From assembly GCF_019399895.1 (NCBI RefSeq), contig NC_091866.1, positions 2,959,501 through 3,023,500 of the forward strand: a stretch of DNA of 64,000 nucleotides, given 5' to 3'. Shown here in pieces: positions 11,592 through 23,131 of the stretch. Both the position numbers and the translations under genes were made by a program. Source of the DNA: Cardiocondyla obscurior (lineage: Eukaryota > Arthropoda > Insecta > Hymenoptera > Formicidae). The notes below the pieces were generated by a model. It did not search any database and was not told the origin of the DNA. It saw only the letters and a program-made list of their open reading frames with translations. Position 1 is the stretch's first letter. Each line of letters begins with the position of its first letter.

Positions 11592-13271
11592 TCATCTGTG
11601 GCTGTCCTGGCTGATTTGGTCGACACGGACGTGATCCATCGATTTGCTTTGATTGCTTGCATCCGATAAGGAATCACTGTCGCTATTCGGGCCCACGCGA
11701 ACAGGCGACGGACTGTCCACCGGCCGGAAAGAAAAACTAGGTGAATCTGCGCTCGATAACGATTCCGGCGTGCCCACAGAACTGATAGTTCCTGGGAGCG
11801 GGCTGGATAACGTTTCTAATCTGTGAAAAAAATATTCTACATGTATTATAAAAATACAAACGTGCAAAGTGTTTATAGTAAATGGACACTTTCGACAGTA
11901 GATACGAATACGGAACGGATATGTATAAACGAGCGTTTACTCGACGCACGTATATTAACGCACGTCTTCGCTCACTTCGTCGCCGATCGGTTGCCGTGGG
12001 ATACACTGTATATTATCGATTTTTTACATTTAAAAAGATTATTAATTTCGTAATTAAGTGACGTTAAAATCTTAAAAAAAAATTAAATTATGCAGAAAAT
12101 TATTATAAAAATATACATTACCTGGATATAGCTGACGTTAATAAGCTGGAAGTGCGTTTCGCGGGTGGCTGCAAATTGTGATCCATTCCAGCTTCATCTA
12201 ATTCAAATTTTCTTTTAACTGGCCCTAAGCAGCTTGGCCTTATCGCGATAGGACTCAAACTGCGCCTGTATTTAAACAAAAAAAAAAAATTAGTAAAGAA
12301 TACAAAAATTGTAGCGAGATAAATTTAGTATCGTAAACGAGTTTTACCTTGTGGCAAATGCCTTTCTTGTAGGACTAGGAGACAAATTACTCTTCCAAAT
12401 GTGCATACCGGGAGAGTAACACTGTCTTTGATTGAATCCGGATCTTGTAGGAGAGGGTGAAGAACACAGCGGCGATCCGGTGATAGATAAATTTAGACTT
12501 AGTGGATCCAGCGGCCTTTTCGGTCGTTCCATTTTGTTAAGATGTTGCGTGGGCGACTCTGAATCTTTAAAAGACAATCCTTCTGCCTCCAAAGTGAGAT
12601 CCTCCCACGATTGCGATATTTGCATGGCACTATGAATTTCTTTTTCGTGTGCCGCTTCTCGGCCAGCAACGTCCACGCATTCTTCCTGTCTTAACTGACT
12701 AACGCGCGGGGTTAATCTAGGAACATTACCAGGGCTCTAAAAACAAAAAAGATTAAATGAGATACGGATCGCTACGAGTGTTAAATCGTCTAGAATATCG
12801 AAAAAAAAATTATGAGATAAAACGTTATTTAACATTTTTTACATTAATCGCAAAAATTAATTTAAAACAAAAAATTATTAAAATAGAAAATAAATGCTAT
12901 ATTTTATATTTCGTTAATGAAGTAACAAAGAAAGTGTGTATAATTTTTAATCGATCTTAATAATAAGAAGTAAGAAATTAAATACAATAATAATCTTACA
13001 CTGGTACTAAAGCGTCGTAGGCGAGTTGAATTAGCAAATATATTAAAGTTAGACACAGCGTCCCTGCAAATGATAAAACATTAGTTTAAAAACAATTCAA
13101 TATAGAACCGAGAATATAGATCCGCGCTTTCGAATAAGAAGGCAGACGGTTTCGATCTTACCTCGATGACGATGTCGACGGCGTGGTGATGGACATGGTC
13201 GCGCTAATCTCGTTAATCATCGGCGCGCTGCTGGATCGTTTCAGGCTCACGATCGGGCAGTCAACGTCCAT
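11592..13271 (-). CDS. FAM122 (PABIR): FAM122/PABIR-like inhibitor of PP2A (B55-interacting)
   Basis: Five coding exons from the right: 13162-13271, 13000-13063, 12348-12736, 12122-12265, 11592-11820; 936 bases, 311 aa, phases consistent. N-terminus has the KRSSSAPMI motif that matches the RSNSAPL motif of vertebrate FAM122A. Residues about 80-105 hold the helix REAAHEKEIHSAMQISQSWE, the family's most conserved piece and the PP2A-B55 binding segment. SPSPTR and RSLSPIAIRPSCLGPVKRK blocks follow (the latter a likely nuclear signal), then an SP-rich tail. In vertebrates the protein inhibits PP2A-B55 and helps mitotic entry and checkpoint control. Many SP and TP sites suggest kinase regulation. 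The first ATG of the first coding exon is chosen because it leads straight into the conserved SAP motif. Length resembles FAM122A (about 290 aa). Confidence 0.88.
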
Positions 13272-15104
13272 GATTGTCGGGGCGGATCGCGACGGGTCCA
13301 GGAGTGTCCCCAAAGCGTGATCGTGCGGCGTCCGCGCGCAGGTGGCACATAGGAGATCCCGTGGAGTCCGAGATTGCCTGAGAACGTCGTCCCCGTCGCC
13401 GCGCGAGTTTCCGTCGAGTTTTCCGTGCGGGCCTCGCGAGCTTGAGGCGCCTGGACACGTGCGTCGTCGCCGTCAGCTAGCGTAATCGACACAAGCATCG
13501 GAGTGCCCACCCTACTAGCGAAGAAGCCACACGCGTCCGGGTAGCCGACAGGCTTTTCTCGAAACGACCAGCACCTGGACTACCTCGAGGCGGGCAAGCG
13601 GGACAATAGGCGCGACGAAGGCAAGAAGAACTGAGAATAGAAACGAGCAGGAGCAGGCTGAGCGATCACGAGCGATCAAGGGTTTCTGGAACCAGGCCCG
13701 AGTCGGGCGATCTGAAGTTCTTGGTGTTCTTGATGCTGCTGCTAATGCTGCCGTCGATATCATAGGCTGGACGCTGTTGTGTTTGTGCGGGGCGCGTTGC
13801 GGCGATGCGACGTTATCGACCACTCTCCTTTGGCTCCCGTTCGCAAACCGCGACCATGATAAATTGCACTTGCTAGGACTTTCTCACGCGGGAACGGACC
13901 TAGGCCACCTAGAGCAGATCATTTCGGTTCCTTTGACTTCGACGGACAATGGATTAGCTTCGCTTCACCTGGGAAGAAAGATAAAGGGCCCATGATTCCG
14001 ACTTTTTCATAACTTTATTCATCAGCCAAGCATGCAATTGTCTAAAGTTACCTACAAAAACAGTCGATCCAAAGACAGATACAGGTTTGCCTGACGGATA
14101 AAGTTACCAAAAAGGTGGAATTGGTTCCTAGAAGATGATAACCTGTCGAAAATCACCAAGCATTCCTTTTGATCCAAAGTTTTTGAGCCTCAAACACCCA
14201 AGTCCGCGAGTACCCGCGTTAGATCGAAGAATTCTCTTTCCTATACAATACTTAACAATTACAATTACCTCTATATTTCGTAATTACTTCATTCAGATTT
14301 TTTTCGAACGGTTTCCGCAACTTCGCCGCGATACGACGAGCGATAACAATTTCACAGGCCGCATCGCGCGTTCCGAAAGCTTCCCTCGGTTTGCGATCGC
14401 GCTTGAGGTTCCAGCGAGACGCGGAGGCTCAAAAGACGTCGCGGGACATCCAACGGACATCCTGTGCCTGCAGACTCTGCCCTGGACCCGGTCACCTGGG
14501 AAAATCTGGATTGTACGCTGCGCTCCCTTTGAAAATGTGGCAACTTGATCGTCGCGGTACGTATTCTCCTTTCGACGAATCGTCGGCCGTCACCGTCGCG
14601 CCGCTGCGGATCTGCCGCGGAAAAGGCCCGGTCGCCTGCTCGCCCGGTTCCCGCCAAGCAACTTCGCTCTGTCTGTGTTCACGGTTCCCGACGTGGCTTC
14701 TGTCACGCCAATCGTCAACAAGACAAACCTAACCCCATCTCGACTCCGCCGGACCCTGGCAGCTGACTCCCGGTGAAGGATGCCGATGCCCACACCAACG
14801 GTCGCCCGGTCGGATCAATCGAGCGACGACGACGACGACGACAGTAATACCATCGTGACGACTACACTTCGGGCTAACCGGCGTCTAGCTTTAATTTTAA
14901 TTTTCTTAACTTTGGTATTATAAAATTCAAGCTAAAGTTCTTAAAAACCTTTGAGGATCTCTCTCGAAGCCGATTAATTACGCGTCACAATGACGGTAAA
15001 TTCGCGTGTATGGAAACGTAATTATGGATTTTTTATTCAGGCTCGACAACTAGCCTCCTATTTCTATTTCCGACAGTTACAGATTGTTAGCTGCAGCCTT
15101 TACA
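13272..15104. promoter_or_regulatory. Divergent promoter and 5' leader region between FAM122-like and FAR1-like genes
   Basis: GC-rich 1.8 kb between two genes transcribed apart. Open frames here overlap each other on both strands and show no family motifs, so I read them as composition effects. The part next to 13272 should be 5' leader of the FAM122-like gene. An AG acceptor at about 15080 (TTACAG) suggests a noncoding first exon for the + strand gene somewhere to the left. Exact starts cannot be seen. Confidence 0.45.
14823..14844 (+). repeat. (ACG)n trinucleotide microsatellite
   Basis: A run of about seven ACG units in the GC-rich intergenic region, near the presumed 5' leader of the + strand gene. 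Confidence 0.8.
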
Positions 15105-17123
15105 ATGGATGCGAGCATTGGAGACATCGACGACGTGTCTTTCCGCCTGGGGGAGATGTTTGACAGCTATGAAGAACTGGAACAGAAATTGGATAGAGTT
15201 TCGAAACATACCTTGGTGCATTACTGGAGACGAGATAGCAGAACCGTAAGCGGGGCTCATATGAAAACTGCTCGACCGATCAGTGAACGATTGAAGTATT
15301 ATTCCGTCAAGTATGCGTGCATTTACGGTGGCCAAAAATTTCTTCCACGTGGCGCCGGTAGAAGACAATCTCAGTAAGTCTAAAATTTTTTTTAAACGAT
15401 TTATGAATGTTCTTCTTGTCTCGATAAATTCTACTCCCGAACGTGTTCGTTTACTATGAAACGCTCTATATAATATTAACGTTTGTTCGTTACATGTGTT
15501 TTATAGATCTATACGAACGAATTGTCCCGCTCATATTATGGTGAGGGCGTCTAAAGACGGGACAAAGTTGGAAGTAACTAGTGTCAATAATGAACACAAT
15601 CACGAAATCTCAGAGGTATATTTTAATAATTTATTTTACCTCGTGATATTTCGAATCTCTTAGCGACAATAAAAAAATATTACGTCCGACGTTAACCCGT
15701 TTATTATTAACATATTTTAATACTTAATATAATATGAATATAATATGCTAGATTACAGAATTTGTGTTTTTCGACGTAGGATCTATTTAAAAGACTGCCT
15801 CAAGAAAGAAAGCTTTGTGGCGAAATTAAACAAGAAGTACAAGATCTCATGCAGTTGCATATCGATCGTAAAAGATTGAAAGAATACGTGCGATTACGCA
15901 CCAACAAGATACTGCGATCGAAAGATTTATTTAACATAGCAGCGGCTAACAAGCAGAAGAAAGATATCACTCCGGAACGTGCGTATCAACTATTTGAAAA
16001 GATTCGCAATATTGAAAAAATGCAGGCTAGAGGTGGTAATAGAAAGATATATTCCGAGTCCGAGGATGAAATAGCGCAAACCATAAAGAGAATGAAAAAA
16101 GAGCAAGAATCAGCTTGGGGCCAAGATGTAAGACATTTATTATCTTTACATTATTACGATATAAATGAAATAATATTTTCGGGGTATTTTTAAGGGGTTG
16201 CCGACGGAATTAGAAGTGAGCGAGGGAAACGACGGCGAAGATTCTTACAGCGACCAATTGACGCAGAAAGAGGTAGTCGGTGAGATCGATACGAATGAGG
16301 GTGAATTATTGAGTGCGGACAACGAAGGCGATATAATAGCGGTCGACGAGGAAATAGTTGGCGAGCTGGTAATGGAGAACGGCGATCCGTCGGTGATAGT
16401 CGAATCTATCGTTAACACAGACGGTTCTGTTTTCGTCGACGAGAAAGAATTCCACAACTACTGCAGCAACCATCTGTCACATACGGTGGACGACAGCCAG
16501 TCGCCGAAGCCACGTGGTAACTTGATTTTTATAATAATTTATGATTTGATTACGCAATAGAGTCCTCAAAAAAAATTTTGCATACGTCAGTTCTAGATAT
16601 AGAGACGATTACTTCTACCACCACCATCGAGAAAATCACGAAGGAAACGTCTACTTCTCCCAACCATAAGTCACAAGCCGACTCTTTAATACTTGAACAT
16701 TCGCCGAAGTCTTCCAGTAGCTTTCAAGAGACAGATTCGAGAATCTGGATCATGAAGGAGGGAACTTCTATGGAAACGGAACCCGAGAGCGGACCCGAGA
16801 GTGAGACGAACATGACGACCAAACCGGTCTCGACGATGAAGCCGGACATGGAAACGTCTGAGGCTGTATTATCTGATGAGACGAGCCATCAACTGCTTCA
16901 AGAGCAGCTGGCAGTGCTACGCGCTGAGAAAGGAAAGCTGTATCACGAGACCGAGATGCTTAAATTGAAAAAGGACAAATTAAAATTGCAAATTAATTGT
17001 TACTCGAACGAAATAAAGAAGCAGGAGATGGAGAGGGAAAAGTTGAGGCTCGAGATTAAGCTGCTTCAATCTAAAGTTATGGAAGACACTAACGATGTTT
17101 CCCACTACATTTTCGTGCCCTAA
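15105..17123 (+). CDS. FAR1/ZSWIM3-N-like zinc-cluster protein with C-terminal coiled coil
   Basis: Five exons: 15105-15373, 15507-15615, 15780-16127, 16195-16516, 16561-17123; 1611 bases, 536 aa, all phases match. The fourth intron is only 44 bases. Residues about 35-125 form a compact domain with Cys (YACIYGG), Cys (TNCPAH) and a final NNEHNHE pair, the Cys-Cys-His-His layout of the FAR1/WRKY-GCM1 fold found in the N-terminal domain of ZSWIM3-like and transposase-derived proteins. A basic helical stretch follows (about 130-240), then an acidic region (16195-16516) and Ser/Thr-rich linker. The end is a strong Leu/Lys/Glu heptad coiled coil (about residues 460-525). No SWIM finger or transposase core is present. 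I infer a DNA- or chromatin-associated protein, possibly domesticated from a Mutator-like transposase domain. Start is the ATG at 15105. Gene name not recognised. Confidence 0.68.
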
Positions 17124-17657
17124 ACTTTGTAAAATTATAAATAGCATGTCATCTAAGCCATTTTTATGTAAATACCATGAAAATCCGTTGTACATACATA
17201 CCGACACGTCGTGTAATTTTGGAAATGACAGATTGTGTGAATGACTTATTGCAAACTAACGTTGAAGGCGTCAGAAAATAGTTTGTCAATAATTTTAACA
17301 AAAGATATTTCGTTGATATATATAAATATTAAAAAAAAAAGAGCAATTTTGCTAAATTGATTTTGTTACAACGGCAACTCTTTCTTAATTATTTCACGAA
17401 TAAATCTTTTCATGTGATTCCAGCACGGGAGCCTTTGTTAATTCGGTCAAGTTCTATTTTTTTTATTTTATTCTTAAGTTTGAATGTGCCGCTATTTGTC
17501 TTTCTATCTGCCGCAGATGCCGCTACCGAGGCAGATGGCAGCAGGCTCCGGTGCCCCATGGGTCTCCTCATTTTCCTGGACCGCGCCGATCCGCTTGCAC
17601 GAACGTATCGTAGTTGATCGTAGTGTCGCGACACGACTTCCTAGAACGTTCAACGTC
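17124..17657 (+). other. 3' UTR of the FAR1-like gene and promoter of the LAMP gene
   Basis: The left half is AT-rich and reads as 3' UTR. The right half (from about 17480) becomes GC-rich just before the LAMP start codon and is taken as promoter and leader. Open frames across 17484-17933 on both strands have no recognisable motifs and overlap the true signal-peptide exon in other frames. Confidence 0.4.
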
Positions 17658-19904
17658 ATGCTGAGACCCCTGCTACTCCTCTGCTGGGCCGCGACGATCG
17701 TGTCAGGTAATAAATCCGCGATGCAATTCGCGGTCTCGCAGCCTCCGCGCGACGCGGACAGCTGGCCGCGTCGAGATCGCAGTTCACGGCGACGTCGGCG
17801 ATTTCGCGCCCCGTTGTCGTCGCCGTTCTTTGTACCTCGCAATCTCGCCTCGGCGAGAGGGGAACGAGAGAACGGCAGGGAACCTCCCGCATCTCTAAGA
17901 GGCGACGATTGCGGGTTGTTTCGAGGGAATTGATTACGCACTTCGCATAGTCGGAGGAGGAAAAATAAACGCCATGATGAGGAGGCGGCCGAGATCTTCC
18001 TCGATGTTGTGACGACGGTAAATTAAGTACGGCTGCACTCGCGTTGCAGAGCGTCGCGTCATCGCACGCCTTGTCGATTCGACACGGACGATTACGCGGT
18101 TCGAAACAAAACGGTCACTCCGCATACGCGTGAGACATTGCGTGGTGTTCCCGAGTAGGAGGACGCACGTATTATGTTGCGCGATAAGGATTATCGCGTT
18201 TGAAAAAAGAATCTCTCAGATTTAATCAGCTGCGCTATTATCTTTTGTACGTATCCTGTATCGCCGCTGAGCTCAAAATACAATAATTAGTTGCCGCAAT
18301 TACGACAAAGTTTATCTCTGTTTTTCTCGCTATGAACTTTGTTCCCCTTTGTTTCTCTTTGTTTCTCTTTTTCTCCGTACGATCTGCCCGAAACGATTGG
18401 TAGCATAAATAATAAATGTATAAAATTAAAAGAAAAAAAAAAAAAAATACATGAAATATTTAGTTAATAATGTACGAAAAAAAAAATTTAGTGATATATA
18501 TTTAGGATATCTGGCTTTTGAGAGCTTCTGAACTTACCGAAGTTTTTAAAAAAATCTTTAGGGACGTGAATGATGCAAAATTGTAATCGGTGTATAATTT
18601 TAATAGCTGGCAGCCCGAGGAATGTCGCAACTAATAGTGCGAGTGCTGCTGTTAATCCTGCTGAAAACAAAGAACTTGCAAATCCTTCGTCAATAATTCA
18701 ACCCGGTCAACCTGAATCGAATGTAGAAACAAAACTCAATCTAACACCTTCAAATAAGGATGAGCCGACACATAATTCCACCGAAAAACCGAATGCATCA
18801 AAACCTATTGATCCATCGTCTACAACTTCAACGTCAACGACTACTTCACCTATAACTACGCAGAAACCGTCTACGACTACAGAGATTACCACAACGTCTA
18901 TTCCTACAACGCCAGCGCCGACAACACCAGTTCCTCCACCAAGCACTGGAAAATGGCAAGTTAAGGAGAACAACACAGTCTGCATTCTTATTCAAATGGC
19001 TGGGCAGCTTAACATTTCTTACATCAATGCTAATAACATGGTAAAAACTCTAAAACTCACGATATTATATGAATATTATTTAATAAAAGTATTGCCGAAA
19101 GTTACGATTATCGTAATTGTATTGAAATATTACGATCGATGCCATTATTAATTTTTATTTTACTTACAGTCGAGTTACAGAGTGCTGGACATACCTAGCA
19201 ACGGTACCGTGACTGGAACTTGTGGTAAAACCGAGCAAAATCTAACGTTGTGGTGGCATTCGCCGAACAAGACCGCCACAAATAACTTCGAGATTCATTT
19301 CTTAAAGAATGAGACGGGAAAAGATTACACTATTCATCACTTTGAGATCTCTTTAGCGGCCGAGGAGTTCCCGAATGATAACTCAAGTAAGTATTATGTA
19401 AATTATTTACACTTTAATTGTAATTTTTCCCTCTGGATCAAATTTTTACCTTTCTGCAGATAAAACGGTGACTCTGGTGACCGCTACGCCACAATTCCAA
19501 ACTGGATTAAGCAACTCGTATAGATGTTACAAGGAACAGAAGCTGAACTTGTTTGATCAGGGTACTAATTTAACCGAGGGTTTCCTAAAAGTAACCAATT
19601 TGCAGTTCCAGGCTTTCCGAAGTGATAACAATACTATATTTGGCCTAGGTAATTAGCCGATTTTTTTTATCTTGTCGTACGTAACGCTATATACTTTTTT
19701 TTTTTTTTTTTTTTATAATGTGCGTACAAAACTCATTTATCCCTTTTCCCTTTTTTTTTTTTAGCCAAGGATTGCTCATTCGATACACCCGATATCGTTC
19801 CCATAACTGTAGGCTGTGCATTGGCAGGCATGGTGGTAATCGTACTGATCGCATACCTCGTCGGCCGTAGACGAAGTCAGGCCCGCGGTTATCTCAGCAT
19901 GTAA
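17658..19904 (+). CDS. Lamp1: Lysosome-associated membrane glycoprotein (LAMP1-like)
   Basis: Five exons: 17658-17706 (signal peptide, hydrophobic Leu-rich start), 18607-19040, 19170-19386, 19460-19648, 19765-19904; 1029 bases, 342 aa, phases consistent. After the signal the protein has a mucin-like Thr/Ser/Pro hinge (about residues 60-125) with many possible O-glycans. A single LAMP luminal domain follows with four well-placed Cys residues (NTVCIL, TGTCGK, YRCYKE, KDCSFD) and several N-x-S/T sites. Then come one transmembrane helix (about 303-325) and a short tail RRRSQARGYLSM. The tail's GYLSM is the classic G-Y-x-x-hydrophobic lysosomal sorting signal read by AP adaptors at the C-terminus. 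Family role: a major lysosomal membrane glycoprotein, and a lipid-handling factor in flies. Vertebrate LAMP1 has two luminal domains; the single-domain form is usual in insects. Confidence 0.9.
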
Positions 19905-21585
19905 GCCGAGTTTCGTAAGGTTTCCTTTCTTCTTTCTCCCCCCCCTTTTTTTTTTTTTTTTAAATCGTTAAACTAATTTTTTTTTTTATGCGATTCTTGA
20001 TTTTAATAAAATTAAGAATGTCTTATCGAAAATCTATGGTAGTTATACTTTGTGTTCTATAGCCGCAGGGGCTGTGACACATGTTAGGAGTAACAAAAAT
20101 ATACCTTAATACGTATCGCAGGGTGGTTTAAAATGATACAGGGTGGATAATAATTTCGAAGCAACGTGCTCCGTTTCACAAGAGCAAATACTCTCTAATA
20201 AGCGCGAATCGACGTAGTCTATTCGCGAGATCTGCATCTTATCTATGCCGCTCCGCTCTTGGTCGGCAGCGGGGAGCGTTTGATTTTTTCGTAAGCATTG
20301 TAATATTGAATGAAAATGAGAGAAGTTTTGATCGATATATGTATAATGTTGAGTTTACATTATGATATCCGCGTATTGAAGTTGCAGTTTCTTGTAACAG
20401 GCTACGTTATACGGATTATATGCAGAAAGCGCAATTTTTTTTTTTTATATTTTTTTTTAATTGATTCTCTTTTTTTTTTTTTAAAGTGAAATAATTTCCA
20501 AACTGTAATTATCGCGATACGATATGCCTTTGTATATCACACTTAAAAATAATACATCGATGTTTCCGTTACATTCGTACTCGAATTCTTTTTATTAAAT
20601 TGTACTGTGAAGTAATAGCAGTTGTTTGTATAGCCCTAGGTATGTATGCGTGAGTGTATCAGAATAGTATGAAGGAGCACGCGCTTCACTCGTTAATGTT
20701 AAAATTGCGCTTTACTTGGAATAAGCATACACATTTAAATTAGATTTTAAAAATAGTGCAATTTTTTTAGGTATAAAAGAAATTAATACGTTAAATGGAA
20801 TAAAATAAAGCATCAACATCAAAACGTATAGCTCAATTAATGAACGTACTAAATTTGAAGAATGCTTTGTTCTTTTGATGAACATTTGAATATTTCAATT
20901 TAACTTTAACAATAATCTTAAAAAGACAAATATATATATTTAGATGTACTACTGCTTGTAGAAGCACCGATGAGTTTTAACGCGGAAAATACTTTTGCGC
21001 TCTCGATTAAACGTAAAAATGTTTCGACGGTTTTACTTAATAAGATGATAATATATACGAAGATAATAAAATCTCGCGTTTATATTAAAAAAAAAGGTGA
21101 ATGGGATTTAGGAGTTTAAAGGATTTTTGCGTGTGCACCGTGCTGCTTCATAAGTACTATATTATGACAAGACTGAACGACGAGTAGTGAGATGAAAGTG
21201 GAGGGCAAAAAGTAAAGTGAAACAAACAAATTAAGGTAATTAAATAAAGCGCTGTACATAAAACAAAGTAGTGATACTACTTTTGGACAAGTATGTATTG
21301 CAACTAGGCGAGATCTACACTATCAACAATAAAGTGGAATATTTCAAAAAGATCCGCCACCACTTTTAAAACCACTTTTAAACTATATCACATTTACTTC
21401 AAATTCCTATTTTTCCTTCCAGCTTTCTATCGAGATACCAAAACTTTCCTAAACTGCAAAGATCGTCAATGGCATCGAAACGTCGTGAAACAACAGAATT
21501 ATTTAATTAAATGAGTATAACGATCTCCAGTTTTTATTCTCGAGAAATTAAATTTATGAAATTCATATTACTGCGGCCATTTTGC
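19905..21585 (+). other. Lamp1 3' UTR and Lamp1-Tim23 spacer
   Basis: AT-rich sequence with several T-runs (19940-19990, 20438-20485) and possible poly(A) signals (about 20005, 20805, 21065). No credible open frame. The direct repeat CAGGGTGG occurs twice near 20121-20148. Otherwise nothing recognised. Confidence 0.45.
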
Positions 21586-21693
21586 GTTCAACAAACAATC
21601 GCTCAGTGAGCTCTTGCATCTGATTAATGAATACTTTCAGATTTTAATATTCCAATCGGATGTAAGAGCTCACTAAATAGTTGTTTGCTGAAC
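21586..21693. mobile_element. Small palindromic (MITE-like) element upstream of Tim23
   Basis: About 108 bases with arms of about 40. The left arm begins GTTCAACAAACAATCGCTCA and goes on with GTGAGCTCTTGCATCTGATT. The reverse complement of the right arm begins GTTCAGCAAACAACTATTTA and goes on with GTGAGCTCTTACATCCGATT. Most positions agree. A second inverted pair, TGCGGCCAT at 21572-21580 and ATGGCCGCA at 21717-21725, flanks it. It lies about 140 bases before the Tim23 start codon. Confidence 0.6.
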
Positions 21694-21829
21694 CCACTCC
21701 ATTACTACGTAGCGACATGGCCGCATATCTTTTCGTGACGGAGGTCTACCTAGCTGTTCTCCGTGGAGTCCGTGGTTGGAGTCTCGTGTCTCAACGGAGT
21801 TACCGCAGTTTTCGAATTTTCATATAGAA

Positions 21830-23131
21830 ATGATAGATTTACGCCCTGGGAAGGCCGACGCCGACAATGGAATGTACAACAATACTAACATACCAGGTGA
21901 GAAAGAAGATCTCACGGATACTTTTAAAGCGGGACCGTCTTTTCGCCGCGATCTTGTAAGCCTCTCTTTTTCTTTTTTCTAAGCAACGAATGCTTGATTG
22001 ATAAATTGAGCTTCGACTGTAACATGACTACATGACTCTTAAAATTACATCATGAATGATTAGTTGCCTATTGTTTAAATCGGCAACGATGCGGGTTTCT
22101 AACCTGTCCAACGCACCCGCAAGTCTACATCGCAAATCCTTTTTTTAAACGTCAATGACATTTATAATTATAAGACTACCGAGCGTATATATGTATGTAT
22201 ATCACATTGATCTAAGCTGATGAAATATATGTCTGTATTCCTTTTATAAAAGAATAAAAATGATCTTTTAAGTTACGTAAAAACTGCCGTAAGGAGCACA
22301 TAAAATGATCGATTGGTATTTTACATCGCTTATAGTATATTAATTTTTTTAATGATATTTTTCAGTCACCTCGCAACAAGGCTTGGCCTCACTCAGTCCA
22401 TATTTAAATTTCGATCCATCTTACCTGCCGGTCACTCAGCCAGAGTTCATATTTCCCGAAGGTGCTGTGAAGCAAAGAGGCCGCTTTGAGTTAGCTTTTA
22501 GTCAAATTGGAGCTGCCTGCATAGCGGGCGCAGGACTTGGCGGTGCATCGGGTTTATACAGAGGCATTAAAGCGACGTCCATTGCCGGCGAGACTGGCAA
22601 ACTCAGAAGAACACAGTAAGTCTTAATTTTTTTTTTTTTTTGCATTAGTGTTGTTTGATGACCCTAAAAATTATATATTGCTTTATTATTTCTTTCCAGA
22701 TTAATTAACCATGTTATGAAGGGAGGCGCCAGTATGGCGAATTCGCTCGGTGTAATAATGATAATGTACACTTGTGCTGGAATAGGCCTAACTTGGCTTA
22801 GAGGAACTGATGACAGCTTGAATACAGTAGCTGCAGCTGCTACAAGTGCTACGGTTTTTAGATCGCCAGGTATAAACCATGGTATCATGCTTAAAAAAAA
22901 AAAAAAAAAATCGTAATAAACGATAATTTCTACCTACTCCCAAAAAAGTATCTGTCTACTATGCATAAATTATATTTATTACAATAAAGTAATGTATGTT
23001 GATTTTTAGCTGGGATCAGGAAAGCTGGCATTGCAGGTGCTATGGCAGCAGGAGTTGCAGTGATGTACTGTATCTGGAATAACGGAGGTTTGCCCTTGCA
23101 ACGTGTTAACAGATGGAAACATGCGACGTAA
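21830..23131 (+). CDS. Tim23: Mitochondrial import inner membrane translocase subunit Tim23
   Basis: Channel subunit of the TIM23 presequence translocase in the mitochondrial inner membrane. Four exons: 21830-21896, 22366-22615, 22700-22869, 23010-23131; 609 bases, 202 aa. After a hydrophilic N-terminus (intermembrane-space part) comes LSPYLNFDPSYL, then RGRFELAFSQIG, where the Tim17/22/23 core with four Gly-rich transmembrane segments starts. DDSLNTVAAA is another family hallmark. Length agrees with animal Tim23 (about 200 aa). Exon 1 has two donors: the one at 21897 keeps the frame, while a later GTAAGC at 21956 would shift it to a stop. The final codon ACG is followed by TAA. A donor-like GTAAGA overlaps the stop, so a slightly different C-terminus using an acceptor near 23249 is possible. 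Confidence 0.92.

Noticed and set aside
13247..14793. GC-rich open frames of 65-137 codons between the divergent genes
   Set aside because: Composition-driven: many are mutual antisense shadows, without motifs, and they overlap presumed leaders of the two flanking genes.
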